Source: Pseudomonadales bacterium
Lineage (GTDB): Bacteria; Pseudomonadota; Gammaproteobacteria; Pseudomonadales; Azotimanducaceae
NCBI GenBank assembly: GCA_017642855.1
Contig: JAEPOO010000002.1
Location: 581,545-645,544 of the forward strand
Reading direction: 5' to 3'
Length of the DNA: 64,000 nucleotides
Below the pieces are notes generated by a model. It was not told the origin of the DNA. It worked only from the letters and a program-made list of their open reading frames with translations, and searched no databases. Within the stretch, counting starts at the first letter, position 1, and each line of letters opens with the position of its first letter. A program made the translations under genes and the position numbers. Below, piece after piece: positions 52,386 to 61,631 of the stretch.

Positions 52386-53498
52386 ATGGTTTTCCGAGTT
52401 ATTTTTCTGTTGCTATTTATTACAGGATGTTCGAATGAAGAAGCGGAGGTTCAGGTTACTGAAGTTGTGACTGACTCCGTTCAGGCTTTGGAGTACTTTC
52501 CCAAACGATCCTTTGTGGGACGACTGAATGCACAGGAAGATGTGCAGATAAAAGCGAGGATATCGGGATATCTCACCTCGGTCGACTTTAAGGAGGGCGA
52601 GAATGTTAAGGTCGATGACCCTTTATATTCTATTGATCCCAGGGAGTTCGAAGCGGCGCTCGCAAGTGCCCGCGCCCGGCTTGCAGCGGCTCAAGCAGAT
52701 CGTCAGGTTTCAGACCTGAACTTCAGGCGAGGTGAGGAACTCCTGCCAAAAAAGGCAATCTCGCAGGCCGACTTCGACAGTCTGAAAGCCAAGAAGCTTG
52801 AAGCCGATGCTGGCTATGCGCAGGCGGAAGCGGCCGTTAAAACTGCAGAGGTCAATCTCACTTTTACACAAATCAAGGCGCCGATATCGGGCCGAATTGG
52901 AAGAAGTGCGGCAACGGTTGGTGATCTGGTTGGTCCCACCTCCGGTGTCCTGACGACACTGGTCAGCATGGACCCGATCGAAGCGATTTTTCAAATCAGT
53001 GAATCCACCTTCGTTGCTACTTCAGAGGAGCGGCTCGGGACTAATGAAGCAGGGGAGGTAGAGCTCAGTGACATCCAGGTCGGTCTGGAGCTGACAAATC
53101 GTCAGATGTATCCGCTTAAAGGATACATCGACTATTTTGCGAATCGTATCGATGATGACACGGGAACGATGGAGACGCGCGCGCTCATTCCGAATCCCGA
53201 GGGGCTTCTTGTACCAGGCCAATACGTCAGAGTGGTCTTGCAGCTTTCCAATCCACTGACCGGTACCTTTATTCCCCAATCGGCGGTGCAGGCGGATCAG
53301 CAGGGGAGTTTTGTCCTTGTCATTGAACCCGGCAACGTGGTTGCACGCCGCAATGTGGAGCTCGGTGATCGTGTAGATGCAGATATTCGGGTGCTCTCTG
53401 GATTAGATATCGGAGAGGAAGTGATTGTCAGAGGTTTGCAGCTGGTTAGACCGGGCCAGGTCGTTGATGCGAAAAGCGTCGCCGACGCGGAGGCTTAA
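52386..53498 (+). CDS. RND efflux periplasmic adaptor subunit, lipoprotein
   Basis: A 370-residue membrane-fusion protein. The lipobox LLFITGCSNEE (C15) anchors it. The domains run in the usual order: lipoyl half (SGYLTSVDFKEGENVKVDD), helical hairpin (AALASARARLAAAQADRQV), second lipoyl half (TQIKAPISGRIGRSAATVG), beta-barrel and membrane-proximal domain. It pairs with the RND pump gene two bases downstream. No TolC-type outer membrane gene is in the operon, so a separately encoded one must be used. Confidence 0.92.
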   Translation: MVFRVIFLLLFITGCSNEEAEVQVTEVVTDSVQALEYFPKRSFVGRLNAQEDVQIKARISGYLTSVDFKEGENVKVDDPLYSIDPREFEAALASARARLAAAQADRQVSDLNFRRGEELLPKKAISQADFDSLKAKKLEADAGYAQAEAAVKTAEVNLTFTQIKAPISGRIGRSAATVGDLVGPTSGVLTTLVSMDPIEAIFQISESTFVATSEERLGTNEAGEVELSDIQVGLELTNRQMYPLKGYIDYFANRIDDDTGTMETRALIPNPEGLLVPGQYVRVVLQLSNPLTGTFIPQSAVQADQQGSFVLVIEPGNVVARRNVELGDRVDADIRVLSGLDIGEEVIVRGLQLVRPGQVVDAKSVADAEA

Positions 53499-53500
53499 AC

Positions 53501-56500
53501 GTGTTCAGCAGATTCTTTATCGAACGTCCGAAGTTTGCTCTGGTCGTCGCGATTGTCCTGACTCTGGCAGGACTCACTTCGATGTCTACGTTACCGATCG
53601 CAGAGTACCCGGCGATTTCTCCGGTCAACATCTCAGTAGTCGGGCGTTACCCAGGCGCTTCCTCTGAAATCGTTGAGCAGACGGTTGCTACGCCCATTGA
53701 AGATGCGATCAATGGCGTTGAAGACATGATCTACATGTCCTCTAAGTCAGCGAACGATGGTACCTACAACCTGACGGCAACTTTTAAGGTAGGCGCAGAT
53801 GCGGACATGTCCCTGGTACGTGTTCAGAACCGGGTAAAACTGGCAGAACCCCGACTACCGCAGGAAGTCAGGCAGAACGGTCTGGAAATTGATCAGCAGT
53901 CCCCGGATATCCTGAAGCTCATCAGTGTCTATTCACCGAACAACTCGCTGGACTATGCCTTCATCTCCAACTACATCAAAATTAATGTGCAAAGTAATCT
54001 TGCTCGCATCGACGGCATTTCCAAAGCCAATATTCTTGGTGAAGCCGCCTACTCGATGCGGCTTTGGTTGGACCCGGATAAGATGGCGCGGCTGCAGATC
54101 ACGACCAATGACGTAGCTGCTGCGCTTCAGGAACAAAATGTTCAGGTCGCCGCCGGTAAAGTTGGTGCGCCGCCCTTCGAAGGCAATCTGCAAACCGAGT
54201 ACACGTTGCAGACCAAGGGTCGGCTTCAGGATCCGGAAGAATTTGAGGAGATTGTCCTGCGTGCGAACCCCGATGGTTCGGCGACTTACCTTCGGGATAT
54301 TGCTCGAATAGAGCTCGGCCAAAGTAGCTATAACTTTTTTGGTGAAGTAGATGATCTCCCTGCTGTGAACATCGCGCTCTATCTTTTGCCGGATGCTAAC
54401 GCGCTGGAAGCGGGTCGGGCAGTCGACACGATGATGTCGCAGCTGGCGAAGAGCTTCCCTGAGGACATGGATTACAAGATTGGCTATGACACGACTCGAT
54501 ATGTGTCGACGGCGATCAACCAGGTTGTCATTTCGCTCTTTCAGGCGGTAGCGCTCGTGATCCTGATCACTTTCATTTTCCTTGGGAGCCTTCGTTCGAC
54601 CCTGGTACCCGCCATCGCCATTCCCGTCTCATTGATTGCCACCTTCTCCGTCCTGCTGATGCTGGACATGTCCATTAACACGGTGACGCTGTTCGGATTG
54701 ATTCTTGCCATTGGTATCGTGGTTGACGATGCGATTCTCGTGATTGAAAACTGTGATCGGCACCTACGGGAAGACCCCAACATCAGTACCAAAGAAGCAG
54801 CGATTCTGACCATGGACGAAGTAGGCGGTGCCGTTATTTCAACAACCTTGGTCCTGCTGGCGGTGTTTGTGCCGGTAGCGCTGCTGCCGGGCATTACGGG
54901 TGAAATGTATCGACAGTTTGCGGTCACAATATGTGTTGCGGTTGTTTTCAGCTCTCTCAATGCGCTGACTTTGAGTCCGGCGCTTTGCAGTCTGGTCCTC
55001 AAGTCAGGCGAACAGCAAGATGCAGGCTGGTACCGCCGCTTCATGGCGGTCTTTGATGTGATCACAGAAAAGTATGATCTCGGCGTCAGCTGGGTGCTTC
55101 GGAAGCTCTCAGTGGTGGCCGTCATCTTCGTCGCCTGGCTAGTTCTCCTGGGAGCTGGGTTCCTGAACATCCCGACCGGGTTCGTACCGTCGGAAGATAA
55201 AGGCTTGCTGATGGTCAATGTCCAGCTTCCGGATGCGTCTTCGATCACGCGTACCAAAGATGCGATGGATAAAGTGGCGAATATTTTGGCTGAAGATCCC
55301 GTCGTGGAAACAGTGACATCGATAACGGGCTTTTCGATTCTCACTGGCGCCATGAGCAGTAACGCGGGTAGTGCGTTTGTGGTCCTGAAACACTGGGATG
55401 AACGAATGGATCCGGAAGATATTGTCTTTGCCCTGGCGCAGCGGATCAATGCGGCCGCATTCAGAGCTGTACCGGAAGCACGTGTCGTAGCGATCCCGCC
55501 ACCCGCTGTTCCAGGCATGGGATCTGTTGGCGGCCTCGAACTGATGGTGGAAGATACGTTGAGTCGATCGCCGGCAGAACTTGCGAATGTCCTGAACCTG
55601 GTAGTTTCCAGGGCGAATCAGACGCCCGGCCTGAAAGGCGTGTTCTCTACCTACCGCGCAAATGTGCCTCAATACTTCATTGATGTCGATCGAACCAAGG
55701 CGAAAAACCTCGGTGTGCCGTTAAGTGAGATTTTCAAGACGCTGCAGGCGCAGATGGGTTCGCTGTATATCAATGACTTCAATAAGTTTGGTCAGACTTA
55801 TCAGGTCATCATGCAAGCGGAGTCGCCATTTCGTTCTGATCTGTCTGATCTGGAAAGATTTTATGTACGTTCGCAATCCGGCAATATGGTTCCCCTTAGT
55901 ACGCTGGTTAGTACGCGCCCCATACTTGGGCCTGATATATCTCAAAGGTACAATCTTTATCGGTCAGCGAGTGTGCTGGGGCAGCCGGACTCCGGCTACA
56001 GTTCGGGTCAGGCAATGAATATCTTTGATGATCTGATGGAAGGTGTTCTGCCTGGTGGATACCAGTTTGAATGGACCGGCATGGCTTTTCAGGAACGTCA
56101 GGCTGGTGATACCGCCACGATCGCGTTCCTGATGGCGATGGTGTTCATCTACCTGTTTTTGGTGGCACAGTATGAAAGCTGGTCAATTCCAATCGCGATC
56201 ATGTTAGTGGTACCGATGGCTTTGGGTGGCGCTTTAGCAGCACTCTACTCCGTAGGGTTGGCGCTCAACCTGTATGCACAAATTGGACTGGTTCTCTTGA
56301 TCGGTATGGCTGCAAAAAATGCGATTCTGATCGTCGAGTTTGCCCGCAATGAAAGAGAACACGGGGGTAAGGCAATACCTGCTGCCGCGCGAGATGCGGG
56401 TCGAACCCGATTCCGCGCGGTTTGTATGACGGCCATCTCTTTCATTCTGGGTATTCTGCCGCTCGTGCTTGCAACGGGTGCAGGTGCCTTCGGGCAGGTT

Positions 56501-56635
56501 TCCCTTGGCGTCACCGTGCTGGGAGGTATGCTGGCCGCTCTCCTCGTAGGGACTTTCTTTGTGCCTGGATTTTATGTCGCCGTGCAATCAACCCGTGAGC
56601 GGTTGAAAGCGAAACTGTTCGGTGCCTCCGGGTGA
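53501..56635 (+). CDS. RND efflux transporter permease (HAE1 type)
   Basis: A 1044-residue inner membrane pump. It has the AcrB layout: N-terminal helix, two porter/docking halves and 12 helices. Proton-relay acidic residues lie in IGIVVDDAILVIENCDRHL near 403-421, and the relay Lys is in GMAAKNAILIVEFA near 939. GTG start with GGAGG at 53490-53494. It exports hydrophobic drugs or bile-like compounds together with the adaptor. A third gene of unknown function overlaps its stop (TGATG). Confidence 0.94.
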   Translation: MFSRFFIERPKFALVVAIVLTLAGLTSMSTLPIAEYPAISPVNISVVGRYPGASSEIVEQTVATPIEDAINGVEDMIYMSSKSANDGTYNLTATFKVGADADMSLVRVQNRVKLAEPRLPQEVRQNGLEIDQQSPDILKLISVYSPNNSLDYAFISNYIKINVQSNLARIDGISKANILGEAAYSMRLWLDPDKMARLQITTNDVAAALQEQNVQVAAGKVGAPPFEGNLQTEYTLQTKGRLQDPEEFEEIVLRANPDGSATYLRDIARIELGQSSYNFFGEVDDLPAVNIALYLLPDANALEAGRAVDTMMSQLAKSFPEDMDYKIGYDTTRYVSTAINQVVISLFQAVALVILITFIFLGSLRSTLVPAIAIPVSLIATFSVLLMLDMSINTVTLFGLILAIGIVVDDAILVIENCDRHLREDPNISTKEAAILTMDEVGGAVISTTLVLLAVFVPVALLPGITGEMYRQFAVTICVAVVFSSLNALTLSPALCSLVLKSGEQQDAGWYRRFMAVFDVITEKYDLGVSWVLRKLSVVAVIFVAWLVLLGAGFLNIPTGFVPSEDKGLLMVNVQLPDASSITRTKDAMDKVANILAEDPVVETVTSITGFSILTGAMSSNAGSAFVVLKHWDERMDPEDIVFALAQRINAAAFRAVPEARVVAIPPPAVPGMGSVGGLELMVEDTLSRSPAELANVLNLVVSRANQTPGLKGVFSTYRANVPQYFIDVDRTKAKNLGVPLSEIFKTLQAQMGSLYINDFNKFGQTYQVIMQAESPFRSDLSDLERFYVRSQSGNMVPLSTLVSTRPILGPDISQRYNLYRSASVLGQPDSGYSSGQAMNIFDDLMEGVLPGGYQFEWTGMAFQERQAGDTATIAFLMAMVFIYLFLVAQYESWSIPIAIMLVVPMALGGALAALYSVGLALNLYAQIGLVLLIGMAAKNAILIVEFARNEREHGGKAIPAAARDAGRTRFRAVCMTAISFILGILPLVLATGAGAFGQVSLGVTVLGGMLAALLVGTFFVPGFYVAVQSTRERLKAKLFGASG

Positions 56636-57528
56636 TGCGGTATATCTGCACGTTAGCTTTACTCCTGGCTTTCCCGGTCTTCGCCAGTGAAGCGGGCAGC
56701 GCGATGCCTCGTCTGGCCTTGCCTGATGCGACTAATACCTTCGTGGACAAGACCTATGGTTTTACCATCGATGTTCCCCGGCACTTTGAGCTGACGGGAG
56801 ACGAGTCAGGTTTGCTCTATTTCCAGTCTTCACGAAAACCTGGACTGATTGTCATCCGACCGACGCCCGGGATGGGGTTAAAAAACGTACAGCAACTCAT
56901 GCGCGAAGGCTTTGAATCCCCTGTTACCAGTCTGCGTACCGATGGCGCGCCTTTGACCCTTGGCGTTCGCAATGGTCAGGGTATGACGATGCCGGTGAAA
57001 GGAGAGATGCAAGGACAACCGGTGGAGGGCTACCTTGCCGGTATCTTTGGTCCTCAGGGCCAGGGATATATGGTGTTGATCGGTGCGATTACCAATAAGT
57101 GGCCGATCTTGGAGCCGGATGCACTTCGCATCATGGAAAGCTTCGGACTCATTCGAATAGAGCCCGGCCATGAACATGAGCGCTGGTACTATCGCCTGGC
57201 AGGAAGACGGCTGGTCTTCGTTGAAGGATACGGTCGACCTTTCGAGGGCTCGCTTTTCAGCTCGGATATCACGCTTTGCGCGAATGGAGAGTTTCATTCC
57301 CGTCAAAGTAGCGGCAGCTATTACGATGATGCCTATTGGGGCAGCTCGGAGTACCACTCCACCTCCAAAAAGTCAGGCACCTGGAGGATCGGCTATGAAG
57401 GTCTGCCTTACCTTCGAACAAACGCAAAGCGAGGTAATGTGGTGACAGCGGTGATTGAATATCGCGACGGCTATTACTTTCTGGAAGGCGTGCCCTTCGG
57501 GTTTGCCCAGAACACGATTTGTCCTTAG
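56635..57528 (+). CDS. Secreted protein of unknown function coupled to the RND pump
   Basis: A 297-residue secreted protein (signal RYICTLALLLAFPVFA). The middle has a strand-rich domain (PGLIVIRPTPGMGLKNVQQ and GYLAGIFGPQGQGYMVLIG), and the end a strand pattern with RIGYEGLPYLRTNAKRGNV. I do not recognise the family. Its ATG overlaps the pump stop as TGATG, so it is probably coexpressed, perhaps as an outer membrane or periplasmic factor. A strong terminator follows. Confidence 0.55.
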   Translation: MRYICTLALLLAFPVFASEAGSAMPRLALPDATNTFVDKTYGFTIDVPRHFELTGDESGLLYFQSSRKPGLIVIRPTPGMGLKNVQQLMREGFESPVTSLRTDGAPLTLGVRNGQGMTMPVKGEMQGQPVEGYLAGIFGPQGQGYMVLIGAITNKWPILEPDALRIMESFGLIRIEPGHEHERWYYRLAGRRLVFVEGYGRPFEGSLFSSDITLCANGEFHSRQSSGSYYDDAYWGSSEYHSTSKKSGTWRIGYEGLPYLRTNAKRGNVVTAVIEYRDGYYFLEGVPFGFAQNTICP

Positions 57529-57540
57529 GGCAGCGAGTCA

Positions 57541-57579
57541 GAATCAAAAAAGCCGGGCATTGCCCGGCTTTTTTGATTC
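57541..57579. terminator. Bidirectional intrinsic terminator
   Basis: Perfect 19-bp arms (GAATCAAAAAAGCCGGGCA / TGCCCGGCTTTTTTGATTC) around one base. A and T tracts on both sides serve both convergent genes. Confidence 0.9.
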
Positions 57580-57599
57580 TGCAGGTTAGCACTGGGCCA

Positions 57600-57917
57600 T
57601 CAAGAACCAGTGTTCACGCCATCAGCTTTCGCCGCGACCATCACGCCTTCGCGATCAGTCAGGCTGGCGATGCCATCAACGTAAGAACACTTTACAACCT
57701 GCGTTTCTGCACCTTCTGTGGAAACACGGAAGTTGATGAAAGTGCCTTTGGCTCGTTCCTTGATGCCGAAAGTACGGATTCGAGTCACGTCTTCAAAGGT
57801 AGATTTGATTTGGTTTTTGCACAGCGTCATGACTTCGCCCTGTGATGGGCCAGCGTTTGCTGATGTCGCAAAAGATCCGGCAAGAAGAACACCGGCAATC
57901 GTAGGTACGATCTTCAT
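57600..57917 (-). CDS. Small secreted hypothetical protein
   Basis: About 105 residues. A signal sequence (KIVPTIAGVLLAGSFATSANA) is followed by a soluble domain with two cysteines (LCKNQIKSTF and VVKCSYVDGIA). The pattern SQGEVMTLCKNQIKSTFED looks like small periplasmic proteins of unknown role in many proteobacteria. The ATG at 57917 is chosen as it begins the signal sequence and has TGAGGA upstream; an ATG 40 codons earlier would add an unlikely leader. Confidence 0.6.
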   Translation of the reverse strand: MKIVPTIAGVLLAGSFATSANAGPSQGEVMTLCKNQIKSTFEDVTRIRTFGIKERAKGTFINFRVSTEGAETQVVKCSYVDGIASLTDREGVMVAAKADGVNTGS

Positions 57918-58144
57918 AAGAATATCCTCAGTTGGCTCGCTAAATGTTGAGTTGCTGGTGCGGCCCCAGAGGGGTAAATGCCCCCAGCAGATGTAATCAT
58001 CGCACACATTCAGAATAATGCGAATCTCTGAAGGCAATAATTCGTCAAATCAATCGAACTGGAATGGAATAAGTCGCATTCACGATAGGAATAAGGCGAG
58101 GGTCAAGGACCATAAGTCATTGAAAAGTCGAAATTATCAGGTGA

Positions 58145-59410
58145 TCAGGTGCTGTCGAAGGTGACGTGGATCTCTTCCAGCGCTCTCAGCCAGATGCCCT
58201 TGAGATGCGCGTAGCGGTTTTTCTCCGGTGTCGGGCGCATGTTCCTGAGACGAGTAAATAGAGCCTCCCAGGCCCAGCGTTGCTCGTAGCGGCTTAAGGT
58301 CGCCCCAGGGCAGACCTTTTCTCCCATACCGAAGGCGAGGTGTCGCCCCGCGTTTTTCCGTTCAAGGTCGGGTGATGTCGGATCAGGAAATCGCCTGGGG
58401 TCATGATTTCCGGCGCCATATCGGATACTGAGGGTTGCGCCTTTGGGCACCGGGACGCCGCCAATCTCACAATCTTCTCTCACGAATCGGTACAGTCCCT
58501 GTGTGGGTGATTCGATACGAAGCACTTCTTCCACAAAGTTTTTGATTTTGTCTGGGGATGCCTCAAGAGCCGCATAGGTCTCCGGGTTTCGGAAGAGGAT
58601 CCAGAGTCCGTTTGAGAGCGCGAAAGCCGTGGTTTCGTTGCCGCCGATCAGCAGGTGATCGGTGATGCCGATGATTTCGGAATCCGTTAGGGGGCGCTTT
58701 GCACCCAGCGCAGCGTCCTCGACCTCGATATTCAGCAAACGCGTGATGATGTCATCGCCCGGGTGTTGACGCTTGTGTGCCATGGTTTCGAAGATGTAGT
58801 GCTGCAGTTCAACGTGTAGCCGCACTGCCTCCAGTTCTTGTTCCTCGGTGAGTCCGCGACTAAAAGGCAGAACCCAGGCGCCAGACCAGATCTTCAGCTG
58901 CGGCAGGTCCATTCTTGGAAAACCAAGCAGCTCAGAGATCACGATCATCGGTAGCGGTTCCGCAAATTTCTCGATGAACGGGATTGCACCTTCGTCGATC
59001 CAGCCATCGATGAGTTCATCTATGGCTGCCCGGACAAAGGCTTCTTTTGATTTGATCGCAGCAGCGGTCAGTGCCGGGTCAACCAGTGCTCGATAATTCG
59101 CGTGCATGGGTGGGTTTTCACCCAGAGGCGTAAACCTGGGCCAGCCTGTCTCCTCATAAAGCTTGCTTGAAGCATCGAACTTGATGAGTGGTTCTGTGTC
59201 CTGAACATCCTGCCCAGAGCTGAACTGCAGTGGGCGTTTGAGCACATACTCAATATCGTCATACCGGGTCAGGACATACATCCCCAATTGCGGCATGTAG
59301 TAAGCAGGAGACGCCTCCCGGATCAGATCGTACGCTTCGAACCAATTCTCCTGGACGGCCGGGTCCATAAAGTCGATTTCAGACGCTTTTGAGAAGGGAC
59401 ATTCGCTCAT
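58145..59410 (-). CDS. Cytochrome P450
   Basis: About 421 residues. The haem loop FGMGEKVCPGATLSR puts the Cys near residue 367. I-helix GGNETTAFALSNGL and ExxR (EVLR in FVEEVLRIESP) are all canonical, unlike the other P450 here. It resembles class I bacterial CYPs that hydroxylate terpenoid, fatty acyl or steroid-like substrates. Divergent from the Baeyer-Villiger monooxygenase gene (128 bases between), so the two are likely co-regulated. The ATG at 59410 begins a typical SECPFSKASEID opening. Confidence 0.92.
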   Translation of the reverse strand: MSECPFSKASEIDFMDPAVQENWFEAYDLIREASPAYYMPQLGMYVLTRYDDIEYVLKRPLQFSSGQDVQDTEPLIKFDASSKLYEETGWPRFTPLGENPPMHANYRALVDPALTAAAIKSKEAFVRAAIDELIDGWIDEGAIPFIEKFAEPLPMIVISELLGFPRMDLPQLKIWSGAWVLPFSRGLTEEQELEAVRLHVELQHYIFETMAHKRQHPGDDIITRLLNIEVEDAALGAKRPLTDSEIIGITDHLLIGGNETTAFALSNGLWILFRNPETYAALEASPDKIKNFVEEVLRIESPTQGLYRFVREDCEIGGVPVPKGATLSIRYGAGNHDPRRFPDPTSPDLERKNAGRHLAFGMGEKVCPGATLSRYEQRWAWEALFTRLRNMRPTPEKNRYAHLKGIWLRALEEIHVTFDST

Positions 59411-59538
59411 AAGACATAAAATACGCCCTTTCATACGCGGCGTAAAACCGCACCATTCACGAGATTGAGTTCAATTGACCGCGCAGGCTGTGCGCGGCAA
59501 CATTTCAGGATCAGACAGCATTTTCAAGAGGTTCGGCT

Positions 59539-61338
59539 ATGTCAGAGCAAGCGATGATCGACAAAGAGGGGTTGCGTCAACGATATGCAGCGGAGCGCGA
59601 TAAGCGAATTCGCACAGATGGTAACGATCAGTACATCGAGATCAAGGATCAATTGTCTCACTATCTCCAAGATCCCTATGTCCCCGTCAAAGAGCGGGAG
59701 CCTCTCAATGATCATGTCACCGTCGCCTATATTGGTGGCGGATTCTCAGGATTGGTCGCGGGCGCAAGGCTTGTAGAAAGAGGCATCACCGATGTGCGGA
59801 TCCTTGAGAAGGGCGGTGACTTTGGTGGCACCTGGTACTGGAATCGCTATCCGGGTGCTCAGTGTGACACCGCGGCGATGGTGTATATGCCACTCCTGGA
59901 AGAAACCGGTCACATGCCGTCAGAAAAGTATGCACATGCACCGGAGATTCTTGAGCAGTGCCAGCGCATCGGTCGTAAGTACAACCTCTATGACAATGCG
60001 CTTTTTCATACCCAGGTGAAAGAACTTCGATGGGATGAAGAAGAGAAAGTGTGGCGCATTACCACAGACCGTGGTGATGACTTTACGGCTAACTTTGTTG
60101 GTATGGGTACCGGTCCGTTACATGTGCCTAAGCTCCCTGGCATTCCGGGTATCGAAACCTTCAAGGGTCATAGTTTCCATACTTCCCGTTGGGACTATGA
60201 GTATACCGGTGGGGACCCCGAAGGCGCGCCGCTTGAGAAGCTCGGTGACAAGCGTGTTGCCATCATCGGAACCGGCGCAACCGCGGTGCAATGTGTACCG
60301 CACCTGGCGAAAGCCTGTCAGTCGCTCTTTGTCTGTCAGCGCACACCATCGTCTGTTGATATTCGCGATAACCACGACATAGACCCCAAGTGGTTCCACA
60401 ATATCGCTACCCCAGGATGGCAAATGCGTTGGATCGAAAACTTCACGGCCAACCAAACCGGTCAACCGGCCGAGGAAGACCTGGTTGCAGATGGTTGGAC
60501 CGATATCTCGAAGCGAGTCCGGGAGAAAATCTCGAAACTTCCGAAAGAAGATCTGACCATCGAGAAAATGATGGCAGCCTACGAGGATTCAGACTTTGAG
60601 AAGATGGAGGAAATCCGCTCTCGTTGTAACAGTGTGGTTGAAGATCAGGAAACCGCGGAGCACTTAAAGGCGTGGTACCAGCAGCTTTGTAAACGTCCCT
60701 GTTTTCATGATGAGTATCTGAAATCTTATAACGAGCCCGGCTGCGAACTTGTTGATACGGATGGCCAAGGCGTGGAACGGATTACGGAAAAGGGCGTTGT
60801 TGTGGGCGGCGTCGAATATGAAGTTGACTGCATCATCTATGCCTCCGGTTTTGAAGTTGGTACACCATTCGAACGTCGGTCGGGTTACGACACCGTAGGT
60901 AAAGGCGGGATGCTGCTGTCTGATTATTGGGCGGACGGCATGCGAACGAAACATGGCGTGCACGTCCACAACTTCCCTAACCTGTTTATCTCGCAGGCAA
61001 CCCAGGGCGCGAATCTGATCTCGAACTACCCGCACAATTTAACGGAATGTGGCAATACCATGGCCATCATGGTGCGGCACGCGCTTGATAATGGCTTTAA
61101 GGAACTCGAGGTAACGGAACAGGCAGAAAACGACTGGATGGAGCTGCTGTTGCAGGCACCACCCATGATGCTGGGTACAACGGAATGTACCCCAGGTTAC
61201 TACAACAACGAAGGAAAGGGTTGGGGTGAAGGTGAGACTCGAGCGGTGAGTTATCCGTTCGGACCAGTCGCTTATTTTAAGTATCTGAACGACTGGCGCG
61301 ATTCAGGTAGTTTCGAGGGCGTGGAATTCCGTCAGTGA
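59539..61338 (+). CDS. Flavin-dependent Baeyer-Villiger monooxygenase
   Basis: A 599-residue FAD/NADPH enzyme. First nucleotide fold VAYIGGGFSGLVAGARLVE near 56-74. The Baeyer-Villiger fingerprint FKGHSFHTSRWD is near 208-219, and the NADPH fold VAIIGTGATAVQCVPHLA is near 239-256. Length fits the long N-terminally extended BVMOs (cyclopentadecanone/phenylacetone type). It converts ketones to esters or lactones. It is divergent from a P450, suggesting stepwise oxidation of a cyclic or chain substrate; the substrate is not known. Confidence 0.92.
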   Translation: MSEQAMIDKEGLRQRYAAERDKRIRTDGNDQYIEIKDQLSHYLQDPYVPVKEREPLNDHVTVAYIGGGFSGLVAGARLVERGITDVRILEKGGDFGGTWYWNRYPGAQCDTAAMVYMPLLEETGHMPSEKYAHAPEILEQCQRIGRKYNLYDNALFHTQVKELRWDEEEKVWRITTDRGDDFTANFVGMGTGPLHVPKLPGIPGIETFKGHSFHTSRWDYEYTGGDPEGAPLEKLGDKRVAIIGTGATAVQCVPHLAKACQSLFVCQRTPSSVDIRDNHDIDPKWFHNIATPGWQMRWIENFTANQTGQPAEEDLVADGWTDISKRVREKISKLPKEDLTIEKMMAAYEDSDFEKMEEIRSRCNSVVEDQETAEHLKAWYQQLCKRPCFHDEYLKSYNEPGCELVDTDGQGVERITEKGVVVGGVEYEVDCIIYASGFEVGTPFERRSGYDTVGKGGMLLSDYWADGMRTKHGVHVHNFPNLFISQATQGANLISNYPHNLTECGNTMAIMVRHALDNGFKELEVTEQAENDWMELLLQAPPMMLGTTECTPGYYNNEGKGWGEGETRAVSYPFGPVAYFKYLNDWRDSGSFEGVEFRQ

Positions 61339-61631
61339 AAGTCGATGTCATCAAGTCGCTGTTTCTGGGGAACGAAATCCGGACACTTTCCTGGGCACGC
61401 ATTCCCATCCTGACGAAATTGAGTGTCATGGTGGCAGGATTCCAGCGTTACACGCTGAGGCGGTTTGTTGGTGTTGTAACCTTTATAAGGGCTTTCTGGC
61501 TTTCCTTTAGCGGTCACTAGGCAACGGGTTTCTGGCCTCAGCTCAGCCTGTACGCTTGGCGCCGTGTTGCTGTCAATCCCGATGATCAGCGATGCGGCGT
61601 GACTTTGGTGGTTACGTTGAGTAGAGACAGC
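61339..61631. other. Intergenic region, no supported gene
   Basis: A 293-base gap. A 61-residue frame (61335-61520, plus, GTG) begins at the stop of the monooxygenase and holds a hydrophobic patch (FVGVVTFIRAFWLSF), but it has no ribosome site or recognisable family. An equally long opposite-strand frame is also open. I annotate neither. Confidence 0.4.

Noticed and set aside
54541..55518. 325-codon open frame antisense to the RND pump
   Set aside because: Fully inside the pump gene on the other strand, Ser/Thr/Arg-rich composition, no start signal.
61335..61520. 61-residue plus-strand frame after the monooxygenase
   Set aside because: No ribosome site, no family, and the opposite strand is open to the same extent.
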